This document shows positions 28,762-37,478 of a stretch of DNA of 64,000 bases, piece after piece (positions within the stretch are counted from its first letter, which is position 1; every line of letters starts with the position of its first letter). Source of the DNA: Acidovorax sp. 210-6 (GTDB lineage Bacteria; Pseudomonadota; Gammaproteobacteria; Burkholderiales; Burkholderiaceae_C); NCBI RefSeq assembly GCF_010020825.1, contig NZ_JAACJE010000001.1, positions 2,418,001 to 2,482,000 of the forward strand. Reading direction: 5' to 3'. Both the position numbers and the translations under genes were made by a program. Below the pieces are notes generated by a model. That model worked only from the letters and a program-made list of their open reading frames with translations. It did not search any database and was not told where the DNA came from.

Positions 28762-30183
28762 ATGACACCCACCACCGAATGGCTTGAGAACATCACTTAC
28801 GACGAGCTGCAGGTAGGCCAGAGCGCAAGACTCTTGCGCACCCTGAGCATGGCCGACATCCAGGCCTTTGCAGCCGTTTCTGGCGACACCAACCCCGCCC
28901 ACCTCAACAGCGACTACGCCAACGACACCTTGTTCCACGGGGTGATTGCGCACGGCATGTGGGGTGGCGCACTGATCTCCGCCCTGCTGGGCACACAGTT
29001 TCCCGGGCCGGGCACCATCTATGTGTCGCAGGACCTGCATTTCACCCGCCCGGTGCGCGTGGGCGACACCCTGACCGTGACCGCCACCGTGCTGCGCAAA
29101 ATCGAAGAGCGCAAGCAAGTGGAACTCGATTGCAAGGCCGTGAACCAGAAAGGCGAACCCGTGCTGCACGGCTTGGCCCGGGTGCTGGCGCCGCAGAAGA
29201 AAGTGCGCCTGCCCCAATCGCACGCGCCGCAGATCCAGCTCTTCGACCCGCAGGCGCGACTGCGCGACCTGCTGGCCATGGGCCAGGGACTGGCGCCAGA
29301 GCGCTGTGCAGTGGTGCACCCCTGCGACCCCGAGTCCCTGCGCGGCGCCATGGATGCGGCAGCCCACGGCCTGATCGCACCGGTGTTGATCGCCCCCGAA
29401 GCCCGCCTGCGCGCCATAGCCGAACAGGCAGGCATCAACCTGCACGGCGCCGAGATCCTGGCCGTAGAGCACAGCCACGCCGCAGCCGCCAAGGCCGCCG
29501 AGCTGGCGGCACTGGGACAGGTGGGCATGTTGATGAAAGGCAGCCTGCACACCGATGAGTTGATGCAGGCAGTGCTCGCGCAGCGCGCATTGCGCACCGG
29601 GCGCCGCATGTCGCATGTGTTCCGGTTTGACGTTCCGCTGTATCCCAAGCAGCTGCTGATCACCGACGCTGCACTCAACATCCGCCCCACCCTCGCGGAA
29701 AAAGCCGACATCATCAGCAACGCGATCGACTTTGCCCGCATCCTGGGCGTGGAAGTACCGCGCGTGGCCATCCTCTCTGCGGTGGAGACCGTCAATCCCA
29801 GCATTCCCTCGACCCTGGATGCTGCAGCCCTGTGCAAGATGGCCGACCGGCGCCAGATCTCAGGCGGCATCCTCGACGGCCCACTGGCCTTCGACAACGC
29901 CATCTCGATGCAGGCCGCACAGATCAAGGACATCAACTCACCGGTGGCGGGTCAGGCAGACATTCTGGCCGTACCCGACCTGGAGAGCGGCAACATGTTG
30001 GCCAAGCAACTGGACTACCTGGCTGGCGCTTCGAGTTCCGGCATCGTGCTGGGCGCCCGCGTACCCATTGCCCTGACGAGCCGCGCCGAAGGCCCCCAGG
30101 CCAGAGTGGCGTCTGCACTGCTGTCGCGGCTGGTGGCACACCACCGCTCCCGCACGGCGGCCAGTGAATCCTCGGTGGGCTGA
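28762..30183 (+). CDS. Fused MaoC-like hydratase / phosphate acyltransferase
   Basis: This 473-residue protein joins a MaoC-type (R)-enoyl-CoA hydratase domain at the N-terminus to a phosphate acetyl/butyryltransferase domain at the C-terminus. The hydratase part (FAAVSGDTNPAHLNSDYA, about 1-150) contains the hydratase dyad region. The transferase part (about 170-473) includes VGMLMKGSLHTDELMQAVL and VPIALTSRAEGPQAR. Start at 28762 (MTPTTEWLENITYDEL). ackA follows 11 bases later, so the pair probably links acyl-CoA to acyl phosphate and ATP. The true acyl chain preference is unknown. A role in hydroxyacyl-CoA or acetate metabolism near PHB genes is plausible. Confidence 0.9.
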   Translation: MTPTTEWLENITYDELQVGQSARLLRTLSMADIQAFAAVSGDTNPAHLNSDYANDTLFHGVIAHGMWGGALISALLGTQFPGPGTIYVSQDLHFTRPVRVGDTLTVTATVLRKIEERKQVELDCKAVNQKGEPVLHGLARVLAPQKKVRLPQSHAPQIQLFDPQARLRDLLAMGQGLAPERCAVVHPCDPESLRGAMDAAAHGLIAPVLIAPEARLRAIAEQAGINLHGAEILAVEHSHAAAAKAAELAALGQVGMLMKGSLHTDELMQAVLAQRALRTGRRMSHVFRFDVPLYPKQLLITDAALNIRPTLAEKADIISNAIDFARILGVEVPRVAILSAVETVNPSIPSTLDAAALCKMADRRQISGGILDGPLAFDNAISMQAAQIKDINSPVAGQADILAVPDLESGNMLAKQLDYLAGASSSGIVLGARVPIALTSRAEGPQARVASALLSRLVAHHRSRTAASESSVG

Positions 30184-30194
30184 AGGGCAGCAGC

Positions 30195-31379
30195 ATGGCC
30201 ATTCTCGCAGTCAACGCCGGCTCTTCCACGCTCAAGTTTTCGGTTCACCCCTTGCAGAACCAGGGGGTCCTCGACCCCGTTCTGATCGGCAACATCCAGG
30301 GTCTGGAACCCGCAGGCCAGCCCCGCATGGACTGGACCTGGCAGGGCCAACGCCACCAACGCGCGCTGCCCACCGTGGAAGGAACCCCCTTCGAGAGAGC
30401 GCTGCACGCGCTGCACGGTTTGCTGGCCGAACTGCCCGCCCTGCCCCCGCTGCGCGCCGTGGCGCACCGCGTGGTGCATGGCGGCCACCAGTACCAGCAC
30501 AGCGTACGCATCACACCCGAGGTACTGCGTGCACTGGAGCAGCTCAACTCGCTGGCTCCGCTGCACCAGCCGCACAATCTGGCCGGCATCCGGGCCTTCA
30601 CCGCGGCCTTTCCGGAACTGCCCCAGGTGGCCTGCTTTGACACGGCCTTTCACGCCACGCTGCCGCGCGAGGAATCCCACTACGCACTGCCCCAGACACT
30701 GGCGGACCAGGGCGTGCGCAGGTACGGCTTCCATGGGTTGTCGTACCAGTCCATCATGGGCACGCTGCAATCGTGCAGCGCACGGGCCCACGGGCGCACC
30801 CTCATGGCCCACTTGGGTAACGGCGCCAGCCTGTGCGCCACACTGCAAGGGCGCAGCCAGGCAACGACCATGGGGTTCTCGGCACTCGACGGGCTGGTGA
30901 TGGGCACACGCTGCGGATCCATTGACCCCGGCGTACTGCTGTACCTGCTGGAGCAAGGCTGGGACCACGACCGCATCCAGGCCCTGCTGTACCGCCAGAG
31001 CGGCCTGCTGGGCGTTTCCGGCATTGCCGCCGACATGCGCACCCTGCGCGCCAGCACCGCGCCTGCAGCGCAGTTCGCCATTGAACTGTTCACACGACGC
31101 GTGGTGCGTGCCACGGGTGAACTCAGCGCCTGCATTGGCGGACTGGATGTACTGGCCTTCAGTGGCGGCATTGGCGAAAACGACAGCCTGCTGCGCGCCG
31201 ACGTGGCCCAGCGCCTGGCCTACCTGGGCGTGCGGGTGGATGCCACACTGAACGCACGGCCCGCGCATGGCCATGCAGCCTGGGCCATCCACGCACCGGA
31301 CAGCGCCGTGGAAGTCTGGGTTGTACCCACCGACGAAGGCCGCGTGGCCGCAGCCGAAGCGGCTGCGCTGGTGCTGTGA
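30195..31379 (+). CDS. ackA: Acetate kinase (acetate/propionate kinase family)
   Basis: Acetate kinase makes ATP and acetate from acetyl phosphate and ADP, reversibly. The 394-residue product has the phosphate-binding start LAVNAGSSTLKFSV, RVVHGGHQY, YGFHGLSYQSI, HLGNGASLCA and the C-terminal LAFSGGIGENDS motif. Length is typical. It directly follows the MaoC/Pta fusion and precedes a tRNA-Val and its terminator on the other strand. Confidence 0.95.
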   Translation: MAILAVNAGSSTLKFSVHPLQNQGVLDPVLIGNIQGLEPAGQPRMDWTWQGQRHQRALPTVEGTPFERALHALHGLLAELPALPPLRAVAHRVVHGGHQYQHSVRITPEVLRALEQLNSLAPLHQPHNLAGIRAFTAAFPELPQVACFDTAFHATLPREESHYALPQTLADQGVRRYGFHGLSYQSIMGTLQSCSARAHGRTLMAHLGNGASLCATLQGRSQATTMGFSALDGLVMGTRCGSIDPGVLLYLLEQGWDHDRIQALLYRQSGLLGVSGIAADMRTLRASTAPAAQFAIELFTRRVVRATGELSACIGGLDVLAFSGGIGENDSLLRADVAQRLAYLGVRVDATLNARPAHGHAAWAIHAPDSAVEVWVVPTDEGRVAAAEAAALVL

Positions 31380-31391
31380 TGCGGTGATTCA

Positions 31392-31415
31392 GGGCCTGTG
31401 GGTGTGAACAGGCCC
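31392..31415 (+). terminator. Hairpin after ackA, possible terminator without T-run
   Basis: GGGCCTGT and ACAGGCCC pair around GGGTGTGA, 12 bases after the ackA stop. There is no uridine tract, so if it terminates transcription it does so weakly or with Rho. Confidence 0.4.
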
Positions 31416-31429
31416 ACCCCAAAAGCCCA

Positions 31430-31463
31430 AACAAAAACGGGGTCTGCACGAATGCAGACCCCG
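31430..31463 (-). terminator. Rho-independent terminator after tRNA-Val(GAC)
   Basis: On the minus strand CGGGGTCTGCA and TGCAGACCCCG pair around TTCG, followed by TTTTTGTTT. It directly follows the tRNA gene. Confidence 0.93.
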
Positions 31464-31467
31464 ATGT

Positions 31468-31544
31468 TGGTAGGCGCGATTGGACTCGAACCAACGACCC
31501 CCACCATGTCAAGGTGGTGCTCTAACCAGCTGAGCTACGCGCCT
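31468..31544 (-). tRNA. tRNA-Val (GAC anticodon)
   Basis: The minus strand gives a 77-nt tRNA with acceptor AGGCGCG/CGCGCCT, anticodon stem CCACC/GGTGG with loop TTGACAT (GAC), T-arm GTTGG-TTCGAGT-CCAAT and encoded CCA. A TACAAT -10-like element lies upstream at 31570-31565, next to an inverted repeat (31574-31601) of CAAATTTGGCC and GGCCAAATTG. Confidence 0.97.
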
Positions 31545-31620
31545 GTGTTTGTTCGAGAGATGGGATTGTAGCAGCAAATTTGGCCCGTCTTGGCCAAATT
31601 GCAAAAAACCCGATTTCTGA

Positions 31621-33852
31621 TCAACGCCTGCGCGCCGAGCGCACACCGGCCACGCTGGCCACGGTGCCCAGCACCTTGTTCAGACGGCCAGAATCGGCCA
31701 CCTCGACGGTGAAGGTCATCCAGGCCGTGCCCTTGACCGATTGCGTCTGCACGCCGATCACGTTCATCTTTTCCTTGGCGAACACTTCCGAAATGTCGCG
31801 CAGCAGGCCCTGGCGGTCGGCCGCCTCGATGGCCACATCCACCGGGTACACCGAACCCACGGCGCCCTTGGGCACGCCCCACTCCACGTCAATGACACGC
31901 TCGACGCTGCGTGCAGCCATTTCGCGGAAGTTGCTGCAATCCGCACGGTGGATGCTGACGCCCTTGCCGCGTGTGACAAAGCCCCGGATATCGTCGGGCG
32001 GTGCAGGCTTGCAGCACTTGGCCAGCTGCGTCATGAGCGATTCAACGCCCACCACCAGAACCCCCCCCTTGGGGATGCTGCCGGTATTGCGCGACTTCTT
32101 GAGCAGCAGGTAGTCGTCGGGCGGCAGCGAGGGCTCGGGCGGACGCAGCAGGTTTTCGATGTTGCGCAGCGAGAACTCGTCCTTGCCCACCACCTCGAAC
32201 AGCGCATCGGCCGACTTGAAGCCGAGCTGGCTGGCCAGGTCTTCCAGGCGCATGGCGGTCTTGCCTTCGCGCTGCAGGAGTTTTTCCACTGCCTCGCGGC
32301 CGCGCGCAATGGTTTCGTGCTGTTGCTGCGCATTGAACCAGGCACGCACCTTGGCACGCGCACGGTGGCTGCCCAGGTAGCCCAGCTCGGTGTTGAGCCA
32401 GTCGCGCGAGGGGCCGCCTTCCTTGGCCGTGGTGATTTCCACCGTCTGGCCGTTTTGCAACGGGGTGTTGAGCGGAACCATGGCGCCGTCGATGCGCGCA
32501 CCACGGCAGCGGTGGCCCACGCTGGTGTGCACGGTGTAGGCAAAGTCCACGGGCGTGGAGCCCTTGGGCAGTTCGACGATGGCGGCGTTGGGGGTCAGTA
32601 CATAGATGCGGTCGTCGAACAGACCGGCATGCTGGGGCGCACCCGCCAGGTCACGCTCCCAGGCCAACAACTGGCGCAGCACGGCGATCTTGGAGTCGTA
32701 GTCGCCGCCGGCCGTTACCCCCGCATAGCCCTTGCTTCCGGCCTCCTTGTAGGCCCAGTGCGCAGCCACGCCGTGCTCGGCGTGGTCGTGCATGGCCTGG
32801 GTGCGGATCTGGATTTCCACCGGGCGACCCGAGTCATCGCGCACGATGGTGTGCAGCGACTGGTAGCCGTTGGGCTTGGGCTTGGCAATGTAGTCGTCGA
32901 ACTCCTCCACCAGCGGCGTGAAGCGCGAATGCACCCAGCTCAGCGCCGAGTAGCAATCCTTGACGCTGGGCACGATGACACGCAGCGCGCGCACATCAAA
33001 CACCTGATCGAAGTTGAGCGACTTGCCGCGCATCTTCTTGACGATGCTGTAGATGTGTTTGGGCCGCCCCGTGACCGTGGCACTGATGCTCTGGGCACGC
33101 AACTGCGATTCCACGCGCTCACGCAGTTGCGCCATGTTGACTTCGCGCTCGGTGCGCTTTTCGTCCAGCAGGCGGGCCACCTCGCGGTAGGTGTCGGGCT
33201 CCAGAAAGCGGAAGGAGAGGTCCTCCATCTCCCACTTGATCTGCCAGATGCCCAGGCGGTTGGCCAGGGGTGCAAACACGTGCAGCGACTCACGCGCCAG
33301 CGCTGGCGGCACAGGCTTTTTGCTGGCCGCGTAGTAACGCAAGGTTTGCAGGCGCGAAGCCAGGCGCAGCATGACCACGCGCAGATCGCGCGAGAACGCG
33401 AGCAGCATCTTGCGCACGGTTTCGGTCTGCGCGGCCACATCGTCCACCTGCTGGCCCGCGGCCTGGGCCATGCGCGTCTGGTACTGCACGCGCATGAGCT
33501 GTGTGGTCTCCACCGCCAGCGTGGCGAAGTTGTCGCCAAAGGCCTTGGCGATCACCTCCTGCGGCTTGTTCAGGTGCTCACAGGCGTGCACCAGGTAGCT
33601 GGCAGCCTGCATGGCCTCGGAGCCGCCAATGGACTTGAGGATGGTCGCCACCGCATCGGCATGGGCCAGGGTGTTTTCACCGGAATCCAGGCACTCGCCC
33701 CCGATCAATGGCTCGGCAAAGCTGCGCGCGCGCTCCAGTGCGTGGCGCTGCTCGGGCAGGGTGTGCGCGGTGGCGGCGATCAGTTGGGGCACGCTCTCCA
33801 TACCGGGCCCACCGGAGGGCGGTGCCACCGGGAGCATCGTCTGACTTTTCAT
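31621..33852 (-). CDS. relA: (p)ppGpp synthetase RelA
   Basis: RelA makes (p)ppGpp on stalled ribosomes and starts the stringent response. The start at 33852 (MKSQTMLPVAPPSG) gives 743 residues. The N-terminal hydrolase domain is degenerate: the HD pair expected after the first helix is replaced by HA in YLVHACEHL, so hydrolysis should be lost. The synthetase domain has the RelA-type ExDD motif in EEFDDYIAKPKPNGYQSLHT rather than the RxKD of SpoT. TGS (VDFAYTVHTSVGHRCRGARI) and ACT domains follow. It lies 14 bases after the hydrolase gene. Confidence 0.93.
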   Translation of the reverse strand: MKSQTMLPVAPPSGGPGMESVPQLIAATAHTLPEQRHALERARSFAEPLIGGECLDSGENTLAHADAVATILKSIGGSEAMQAASYLVHACEHLNKPQEVIAKAFGDNFATLAVETTQLMRVQYQTRMAQAAGQQVDDVAAQTETVRKMLLAFSRDLRVVMLRLASRLQTLRYYAASKKPVPPALARESLHVFAPLANRLGIWQIKWEMEDLSFRFLEPDTYREVARLLDEKRTEREVNMAQLRERVESQLRAQSISATVTGRPKHIYSIVKKMRGKSLNFDQVFDVRALRVIVPSVKDCYSALSWVHSRFTPLVEEFDDYIAKPKPNGYQSLHTIVRDDSGRPVEIQIRTQAMHDHAEHGVAAHWAYKEAGSKGYAGVTAGGDYDSKIAVLRQLLAWERDLAGAPQHAGLFDDRIYVLTPNAAIVELPKGSTPVDFAYTVHTSVGHRCRGARIDGAMVPLNTPLQNGQTVEITTAKEGGPSRDWLNTELGYLGSHRARAKVRAWFNAQQQHETIARGREAVEKLLQREGKTAMRLEDLASQLGFKSADALFEVVGKDEFSLRNIENLLRPPEPSLPPDDYLLLKKSRNTGSIPKGGVLVVGVESLMTQLAKCCKPAPPDDIRGFVTRGKGVSIHRADCSNFREMAARSVERVIDVEWGVPKGAVGSVYPVDVAIEAADRQGLLRDISEVFAKEKMNVIGVQTQSVKGTAWMTFTVEVADSGRLNKVLGTVASVAGVRSARRR

Positions 33853-33866
33853 GCAGCAGTCCCGGC

Positions 33867-34793
33867 TCAGCTCAACAAAAAGGACGTGACCGCCGCCACC
33901 TGGTCGTCCGCTACCAGCGTGGGCGCATGGCCCACCCCCTCGAACTCCACCAGCATCGCACGCGGCCCGCGCTGGCCCATGGCCTGTGCCGTGGCACGCG
34001 AGAGCAGGTCGGACTGCGCGCCACGCAACAGCAGCGTGCGCGCCTGGATCTGGTCGTACCACTGCCACAGCGCGGATTCGCCCGCAGCGGCAGCCTCCTG
34101 GGTGAGCGCACGAAAAGGCACAGCGATGGCCGGGTCATAGTGCAGCCCCCAGCCCCCCTCGGGCAGCGCACGCAACAGGGGACGGGTGAGATCCATCCAC
34201 TGCTGAGGCGTGTGCGGCCCGAAGCCGGTGGACAGCGTCCACAGCATGTCGGCCGCCTGCTGCTCCGACGCAAACCGCACCGGCTGCCCCAGGTACTGGC
34301 CAATGCGCACCAGTGCCTCCCACTGGATGGCCGGCCCCACATCGTTGAGCACCAAGCGGCGCACAGGCACCGGCAACGGCAGACCTGGCTGACCGCACAG
34401 GGCCATGCCGATGAGACCGCCCATGCTGGTGCCGACCCAGTCCAGCGTGTCCAACGGGGACTGCTGGTGCAGGTGTTGCAACAAGGCCCGCATGTCGGCA
34501 GCGTACTGGCCCACGTGGTAGCCCATGGGGTCGGCCAGCCAATCGCTGTGGCCGCGGCCCACCACGTCGGGGCAGACCACCCGCACGCGGTGGCACAGGG
34601 CCCGGGCCAGGGTATCGAAGTCGCGCCCCTGGCGCGACAGGCCGTGTGCGCAGACCACCACATGCGGGTGCTGCGGGTTGCCGGTGGCATTCCACTCCCA
34701 CCAGGCCATGCGGTGTTCCTGCGTGGGACTCTGGCCTTGGCGCACAGCGGCGGGGCCGGGGCAGGATACGTAGTTCAGCCTAGGTTCAATCAT
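33867..34793 (-). CDS. Alpha/beta-fold hydrolase
   Basis: This is a cytosolic alpha/beta hydrolase of unknown substrate. The start at 34793 (MIEPRLNYVSCPG) gives 308 residues; an ATG at 34850 is also possible. The nucleophile elbow is GTSMGG, an acid is expected near LLRGAQSDLLS, and the catalytic His is in EGVGHAP. HGLSRQGRDFDTLARAL holds the oxyanion region. It lies upstream of relA and divergent from 3-hydroxybutyrate dehydrogenase; a role in PHB oligomer or ester hydrolysis is possible but not shown. Confidence 0.82.
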   Translation of the reverse strand: MIEPRLNYVSCPGPAAVRQGQSPTQEHRMAWWEWNATGNPQHPHVVVCAHGLSRQGRDFDTLARALCHRVRVVCPDVVGRGHSDWLADPMGYHVGQYAADMRALLQHLHQQSPLDTLDWVGTSMGGLIGMALCGQPGLPLPVPVRRLVLNDVGPAIQWEALVRIGQYLGQPVRFASEQQAADMLWTLSTGFGPHTPQQWMDLTRPLLRALPEGGWGLHYDPAIAVPFRALTQEAAAAGESALWQWYDQIQARTLLLRGAQSDLLSRATAQAMGQRGPRAMLVEFEGVGHAPTLVADDQVAAVTSFLLS

Positions 34794-34864
34794 GGATGCG
34801 CCTTGCAATATCGGTGCTCGATAATTCTTGTTTGTCGCATCGTAATTCATTCGGAGATTGACTC

Positions 34865-35653
34865 ATGCTCAAAGGCAAGACGGCCCTCGTTACCGGTTCC
34901 ACCAGCGGCATCGGCCTGGGAATCGCCAAGGGACTGGCACGCCAGGGCGCCCATGTGGTGCTCAATGGCTTTGGCGATGCACAAGGCCCCTGCGCCGAAG
35001 TGCGCGCTGCCGCAGCCCAGGCCGGGCATGAGGTGCGCGTGGAGTACCACGGCGCCGACATGAGCCGCCCTGCGGACATCGAGGAAATGATGGCCTTTGC
35101 CGCCCGCGAACTGGGCCGTGTGGACATTCTGGTCAACAACGCAGGTATCCAGCATGTGGCCAGCACCGAGGACTTCCCGGTCGAGCGCTGGGACAGCATC
35201 TTGGCCATCAACCTGTCCAGCGCCTTCCACACCACGCGCCTGGCCCTGCCCGCCATGAAGGCAGCCAACTGGGGGCGCATCATCAACGTGGCCTCGGTGC
35301 ACGGGCTCGTGGCGTCCGCGCAAAAGGCCGCCTATGTGGCCGCCAAGCACGGAGTGGTCGGCCTGACCAAGGTGGTGGCACTGGAGACGGCCACCACCGG
35401 CGTGACCTGCAACGCCATCTGCCCCGGCTGGGTGCTCACACCGCTGGTGCAAAAGCAAGTGGACGCCAAGGCGGCGGCCCAGGGTATCTCGATCGAGGCG
35501 GCCACGCGGCAACTGCTGGGCGAAAAGGAGCCGTCGATGCAGTTCACCACACCCGAAGAACTGGCCGAGCTGGCAGTGTTCTTCTGCTCCAGCGCCGCCA
35601 ACAACGTGCGTGGTGTGGCCTGGAACATGGATGGCGGCTGGATGGCGCAGTAA
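34865..35653 (+). CDS. bdhA: 3-hydroxybutyrate dehydrogenase
   Basis: This short-chain dehydrogenase oxidises D-3-hydroxybutyrate to acetoacetate with NAD, in PHB breakdown. The 262-residue protein has TGSTSGIGLGIAKGLA (NAD-binding), NNAGIQHVASTEDFP, and the catalytic Ser and YxxxK in NVASVHGLVAS and AYVAAKHG. HVASTEDFP, LGEKEPSMQF and the C-terminal VRGVAWNMDGGWMAQ are specific to 3-hydroxybutyrate dehydrogenases. The gene ends directly at a long perfect-looking palindrome. Confidence 0.94.
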   Translation: MLKGKTALVTGSTSGIGLGIAKGLARQGAHVVLNGFGDAQGPCAEVRAAAAQAGHEVRVEYHGADMSRPADIEEMMAFAARELGRVDILVNNAGIQHVASTEDFPVERWDSILAINLSSAFHTTRLALPAMKAANWGRIINVASVHGLVASAQKAAYVAAKHGVVGLTKVVALETATTGVTCNAICPGWVLTPLVQKQVDAKAAAQGISIEAATRQLLGEKEPSMQFTTPEELAELAVFFCSSAANNVRGVAWNMDGGWMAQ

Positions 35654-35704
35654 GAACTTGTCCGGAAATTATTTGGTGCCACCAAGTAATTTACGGACAA
35701 GTTC
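35654..35704. repeat. 51-bp near-perfect palindrome between convergent bdhA and SIMPL gene
   Basis: The arms are GAACTTGTCCG, AAATTA and TTGGTG on the left, mirrored by CACCAA, TAATTT and CGGACAAGTTC on the right, around a single central C. Only two positions fail to pair by Watson-Crick rules, and one of them can form G-U. It starts on the base after the bdhA stop codon. It may act as a bidirectional terminator or be a small mobile palindrome; it has no T-run. Confidence 0.85.
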
Positions 35705-35722
35705 CAAGCCTTCAGCAGGGCT

Positions 35723-36436
35723 TCAACGCATCTGCACCGAGCCGGACACCGTCACCTCCACCGTGCTCTTGCCCGCTTCCACTGGCAGCGGGCTGTCGGC
35801 CATGGACGCCATCTTGGCTTCCATGGCCATCATGCGCGGCCGGGGCACAGGCATCTGCCCCTGGCTGCTGACCGACACCTCGCGCAACGTGTAGCCCGCA
35901 AAGCCAAAGGCCTGGGTCAGCGTGGCCGCGCGCACCTTGAAGGCTTCAATCGCCTGTGATTGGGCCTCGCGCTCGGCACGCTCGCTTTCGCTGCGACTCA
36001 GGCCAAAACCCACCTGGGCGATGGGCATGCCCTGGATGCGCGCCGCCGTCGCGGTGATGCGGGCAAAGTCCCGCCCGTGCAGCACCAGTTCGGCGCGGCC
36101 CTGCCAGCCGGTGATCTCACCGTTCTTTCCGTGGCGCGGGTACAGGCTGAACTGGCCGGTGCGTACCTCCATCTGCGGCGCGGCCACCTGGCTGCGCGCC
36201 ACCGTCAGCGCAGCATCGACCACCTGGCGCAACTGTGCCTGCACCGAGCTGGCATCTCTGCCGTCGGCACTGGCCCCAAGGGTGAGGATCAGCTCATCCT
36301 GCTGAACTTCCACGGCCCCACTGGCCGACAGTTGCACCACGTTGCGCGGATCGGCGGCAGGTGCATTTTGAGAAAAAACCGGCAAAGCGCTTACCAATAA
36401 AGCGCTAGTAGCTATTATTTTTATAGCATTTTGCAT
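35723..36436 (-). CDS. Periplasmic SIMPL-domain (DUF541) protein with repeat-derived signal peptide
   Basis: The start at 36436 gives 237 residues: a Sec signal peptide ending near LPVFSQN, then a SIMPL/DUF541 domain (VVQLSASGAVEVQQDELILTL in adjoining parts, VQAQLRQVVDAALTVA, and a C-terminal VEVTVSGSVQMR). SIMPL proteins are periplasmic or outer-membrane associated and of poorly known function. The start codon and most of the signal peptide are encoded by a dispersed repeat copy at 36371-36432. It is convergent with bdhA and divergent from ompR. Confidence 0.85.
   Translation of the reverse strand: MQNAIKIIATSALLVSALPVFSQNAPAADPRNVVQLSASGAVEVQQDELILTLGASADGRDASSVQAQLRQVVDAALTVARSQVAAPQMEVRTGQFSLYPRHGKNGEITGWQGRAELVLHGRDFARITATAARIQGMPIAQVGFGLSRSESERAEREAQSQAIEAFKVRAATLTQAFGFAGYTLREVSVSSQGQMPVPRPRMMAMEAKMASMADSPLPVEAGKSTVEVTVSGSVQMR
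36371..36432 (-). repeat. Dispersed hairpin repeat encoding a signal peptide
   Basis: On the minus strand it reads GCTATAAAAATAATAGC, then TACTAGCGCTTTATTGGTAA, then GCGCTTTGCCGGTTTTTT, a close match to the family. It begins within two codons of the SIMPL start and is read in frame as the hydrophobic core of the signal peptide (IIATSALLVSALPVF). Confidence 0.82.
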
Positions 36437-36655
36437 GTTTGGTGTTCCTGGAGTGGATGGAAAACAGGCCCAACATAGCGCATAGCGGCGCACTGCGCAT
36501 GTCAGCCAAGGCCGCAAGTGCGGCTGAGCCCCGGCGCCAACCTGCCAACAGTCCGCAAAACTTGTAACCATTGGTCAAGCCACAGGCCTTGCCCCGGTTT
36601 TTTGCCCGCAAAGTGGTAACAATGGCGCCTGTTACAAATTGGACCGAGGATTGAC

Positions 36656-37450
36656 ATGGCCACCCTGACCGCCCCTCCCCCGCCCGGCAGCCCCACCGAC
36701 ACCGAGGTACCTGCACCCAAGCGCCCGGTGGGCAGCCGTCCGGACAAGATCCTGATCGTGGACGACGATGCCCGCATCCGCGACCTGCTGCGCCGCTACC
36801 TCACCCAAGAGGGACTGGAAGTCATCCTGGCCGAAGACGGCAAGGCGCTCAACCGCATCCTGCTGCGCGACACGGTCGATCTGATCGTGCTGGACCTGAT
36901 GATGCCCGGCGAAGACGGCCTCTCGATCTGCCGCCGCCTGCGTGCCGCCAACGACCGCACACCCATCGTCATGCTCACCGCCAAGGGCGAGGACGTGGAC
37001 CGCATCGTGGGCCTGGAAGTGGGCGCAGACGACTACCTGGGCAAGCCCTTCAACCCACGCGAACTGCTGGCCCGCATCAACGCCGTGCTGCGCCGTCGTC
37101 CGCCGCAAGAAGCCCCCGGCGCCCCCTCGGGCGAGAACGAGGTGGTGAGCTTTGGCCCCTTCACTTTCGACCTCGGCACGCGCGTGCTGCAGAAGAACGG
37201 CGAAGAACTGCCGCTGACCACGGGCGAGTTCGCCATGCTCAAGGCCCTGGTGCGCCACCCGCGCCAACCGCTGTCGCGCGAAAAACTCGCGCTGCTGGCC
37301 CGCGGGCGCGAGTTCGAGCCCTTCGACCGCAGCCTGGACGTGCAGGTATCGCGCCTGCGCAAGCTGATCGAGGACGACGCTGCTTCGCCACGCTACATCC
37401 AGACCGTGTGGGGTGTGGGCTACGTCTTCGTGCCGGACGGCACGAGCTGA
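36656..37450 (+). CDS. ompR: Two-component response regulator OmpR
   Basis: OmpR is a DNA-binding response regulator for osmotic and envelope adaptation. The 264-residue product has a 30-residue Pro-rich N-terminal extension. A receiver domain follows, with acidic pocket D36-D38, phosphorylation site D80 (LIVLDLMMPGEDG) and K130 (LGKPFNP), then a winged-helix domain (TTGEFAMLKALV, RSLDVQVSRLRKLIE). The downstream sensor gene starts 28 bases later. A possible extended -10 (TGGTAACAAT) lies about 40 bases upstream. Confidence 0.93.
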   Translation: MATLTAPPPPGSPTDTEVPAPKRPVGSRPDKILIVDDDARIRDLLRRYLTQEGLEVILAEDGKALNRILLRDTVDLIVLDLMMPGEDGLSICRRLRAANDRTPIVMLTAKGEDVDRIVGLEVGADDYLGKPFNPRELLARINAVLRRRPPQEAPGAPSGENEVVSFGPFTFDLGTRVLQKNGEELPLTTGEFAMLKALVRHPRQPLSREKLALLARGREFEPFDRSLDVQVSRLRKLIEDDAASPRYIQTVWGVGYVFVPDGTS

Positions 37451-37478
37451 GACGCCGGCACCTGTGGTAGCCCTTTCC

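Noticed and set aside
35332-35894. Two short frames across the bdhA palindrome with similar peptides
   Set aside because: Their similarity comes from the palindrome being translated on both strands.
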